DNA of 5,511 nt. Origin: Bacillota bacterium (GTDB taxonomy: Bacteria; Bacillota; Dethiobacteria; DTU022; JAAZDU01). The position numbers were made by a program, and so were the translations under genes. The notes beneath the pieces were generated by a model that did not search any database, had not been told where the DNA came from, and saw nothing but the letters and a program-made list of their open reading frames with translations. Shown here one piece after another: positions 5,151 through 5,511 of the stretch. Location: the NCBI GenBank assembly GCA_012512665.1, contig JAAZDU010000096.1, forward strand, positions 1 to 5,511, given 5' to 3'. Position 1 is the first letter of the stretch. Every line of letters starts with the position of its first letter.

Positions 5151-5511
5151 TTGTCTGCTAATAGCACTGGTGAAAAGGATTTATGGAAGAAAATTAAAAA
5201 AGGAGATCCAGAGGCAAAAGAATATTTTCTTCGTTCTAATTTTAAATTGGTACACAGCATTTGCTTAAAATTTACTAATCATTTTTCTTTTGAATACGAT
5301 GATTTGTTTCAAGAGGGTTGCATTGGCCTCTATAATGCAATTGATAAATATGACCCGGGATATGGAACTAGTTTCGCTACTTTTGCGGTACCTTTTATAC
5401 TGGGCGAAATAAGAAACTATTATAAAAAGCAAATAAAAGAGAATTATGGCATTGACGCTAAGATTTTTTTTAGTATTAAAAAAACGCGCAATAGATTTCT
5501 GCAGAAGCATG
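5151..5511 (+). CDS. sigF: RNA polymerase sigma-F factor (5' part, runs off the window)
   Basis: This is the first forespore-specific sigma factor, controlled by the two genes just upstream. The frame opens with TTG 2 bp after the spoIIAB stop and stays open for 120 codons to the window edge. The N-terminal KKIKKGDPEAKEYFL and NFKLVHSICLKF match sigma region 1.2/2.1. DDLFQEGCIGLYNAIDKYD is the core-binding region 2.2, and TSFATFAVPFILGEIRNYY is region 2.3/2.4; all closely follow sigma-F/G. Beyond GEIR the family expects a segment like RDDGTVKVSRSLKE (start of region 3.0). Here it reads KKQIKENYGIDAKIFFSIKK, which keeps the length but not the motif. No other frame restores the motif, so this is substitution or a real difference, not a simple frameshift. 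Because of the position after spoIIAB, the sigma-F call is firm; whether it is a fully normal sigma-F is less sure. Confidence 0.9.
   Translation, partial: MSANSTGEKDLWKKIKKGDPEAKEYFLRSNFKLVHSICLKFTNHFSFEYDDLFQEGCIGLYNAIDKYDPGYGTSFATFAVPFILGEIRNYYKKQIKENYGIDAKIFFSIKKTRNRFLQKH

Noticed and set aside
5265..5510. Minus-strand open frame of 81 codons at the window end.
   Set aside because: It is antisense to sigF, whose translation matches the sigma factor family; the protein looks like low-complexity AT-rich shadow.

Overview
The window looks like chromosomal DNA of an endospore-forming, AT-rich Firmicute, most likely a Clostridia-type anaerobe. The basis is the gene order xerD - deoB - pyrimidine-nucleoside phosphorylase - dacF - spoIIAA - spoIIAB - sigF, all on the + strand. 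This is a variant of the Bacillus/Clostridium cluster that joins a Xer recombinase, nucleoside salvage and the sigma-F sporulation operon. No genus can be named from the sequence alone.

Layout. Positions 2-436 hold the C-terminal catalytic part of XerD (5' end outside the window). Its last 14 residues are displaced into the -1 frame after an A6 run and end at 471. Positions 475-1632 are deoB (phosphopentomutase) and 1670-2977 are pdp. Together these two take pyrimidine (deoxy)nucleosides to free base, (deoxy)ribose-1-phosphate and then the 5-phosphate. A 228-bp stretch follows. It contains a long imperfect inverted repeat (2973-3088), a candidate forespore-type promoter in the loop of that repeat, and the true start and signal peptide of dacF at 3077. 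The dacF frame is cut by an in-frame TAA at 3131-3133 and is open again to 4264. A perfect-consensus sigma-H promoter (4287-4313) then precedes spoIIAA (4342-4677), spoIIAB (4690-5148) and the 5' part of sigF (TTG start at 5151, runs off the window).

How the genes work together. SpoIIAB is the anti-sigma factor and kinase that holds sigma-F. SpoIIAA is the anti-anti-sigma factor that releases it when its serine is unphosphorylated. SigF is the first forespore sigma factor. dacF encodes a forespore DD-carboxypeptidase, and with no visible terminator after it, its transcripts should run into spoIIA.

Most worth a second look. (1) The dacF ribosome binding site and AUG lie in the right arm of a hairpin whose left arm starts at the pdp stop codon, while a candidate sigma-F/G promoter sits in the loop; transcripts from that promoter would lack the sequestering arm. 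(2) Two lesions, a frameshift in xerD and a nonsense codon in the dacF signal peptide, each leave recognisable sequence beyond the break, so they are recent mutations or sequence errors. (3) SigF matches its family through region 2.3/2.4 and then loses the usual region 3.0 motif. No phage genes, CRISPR, tRNA or rRNA were seen.
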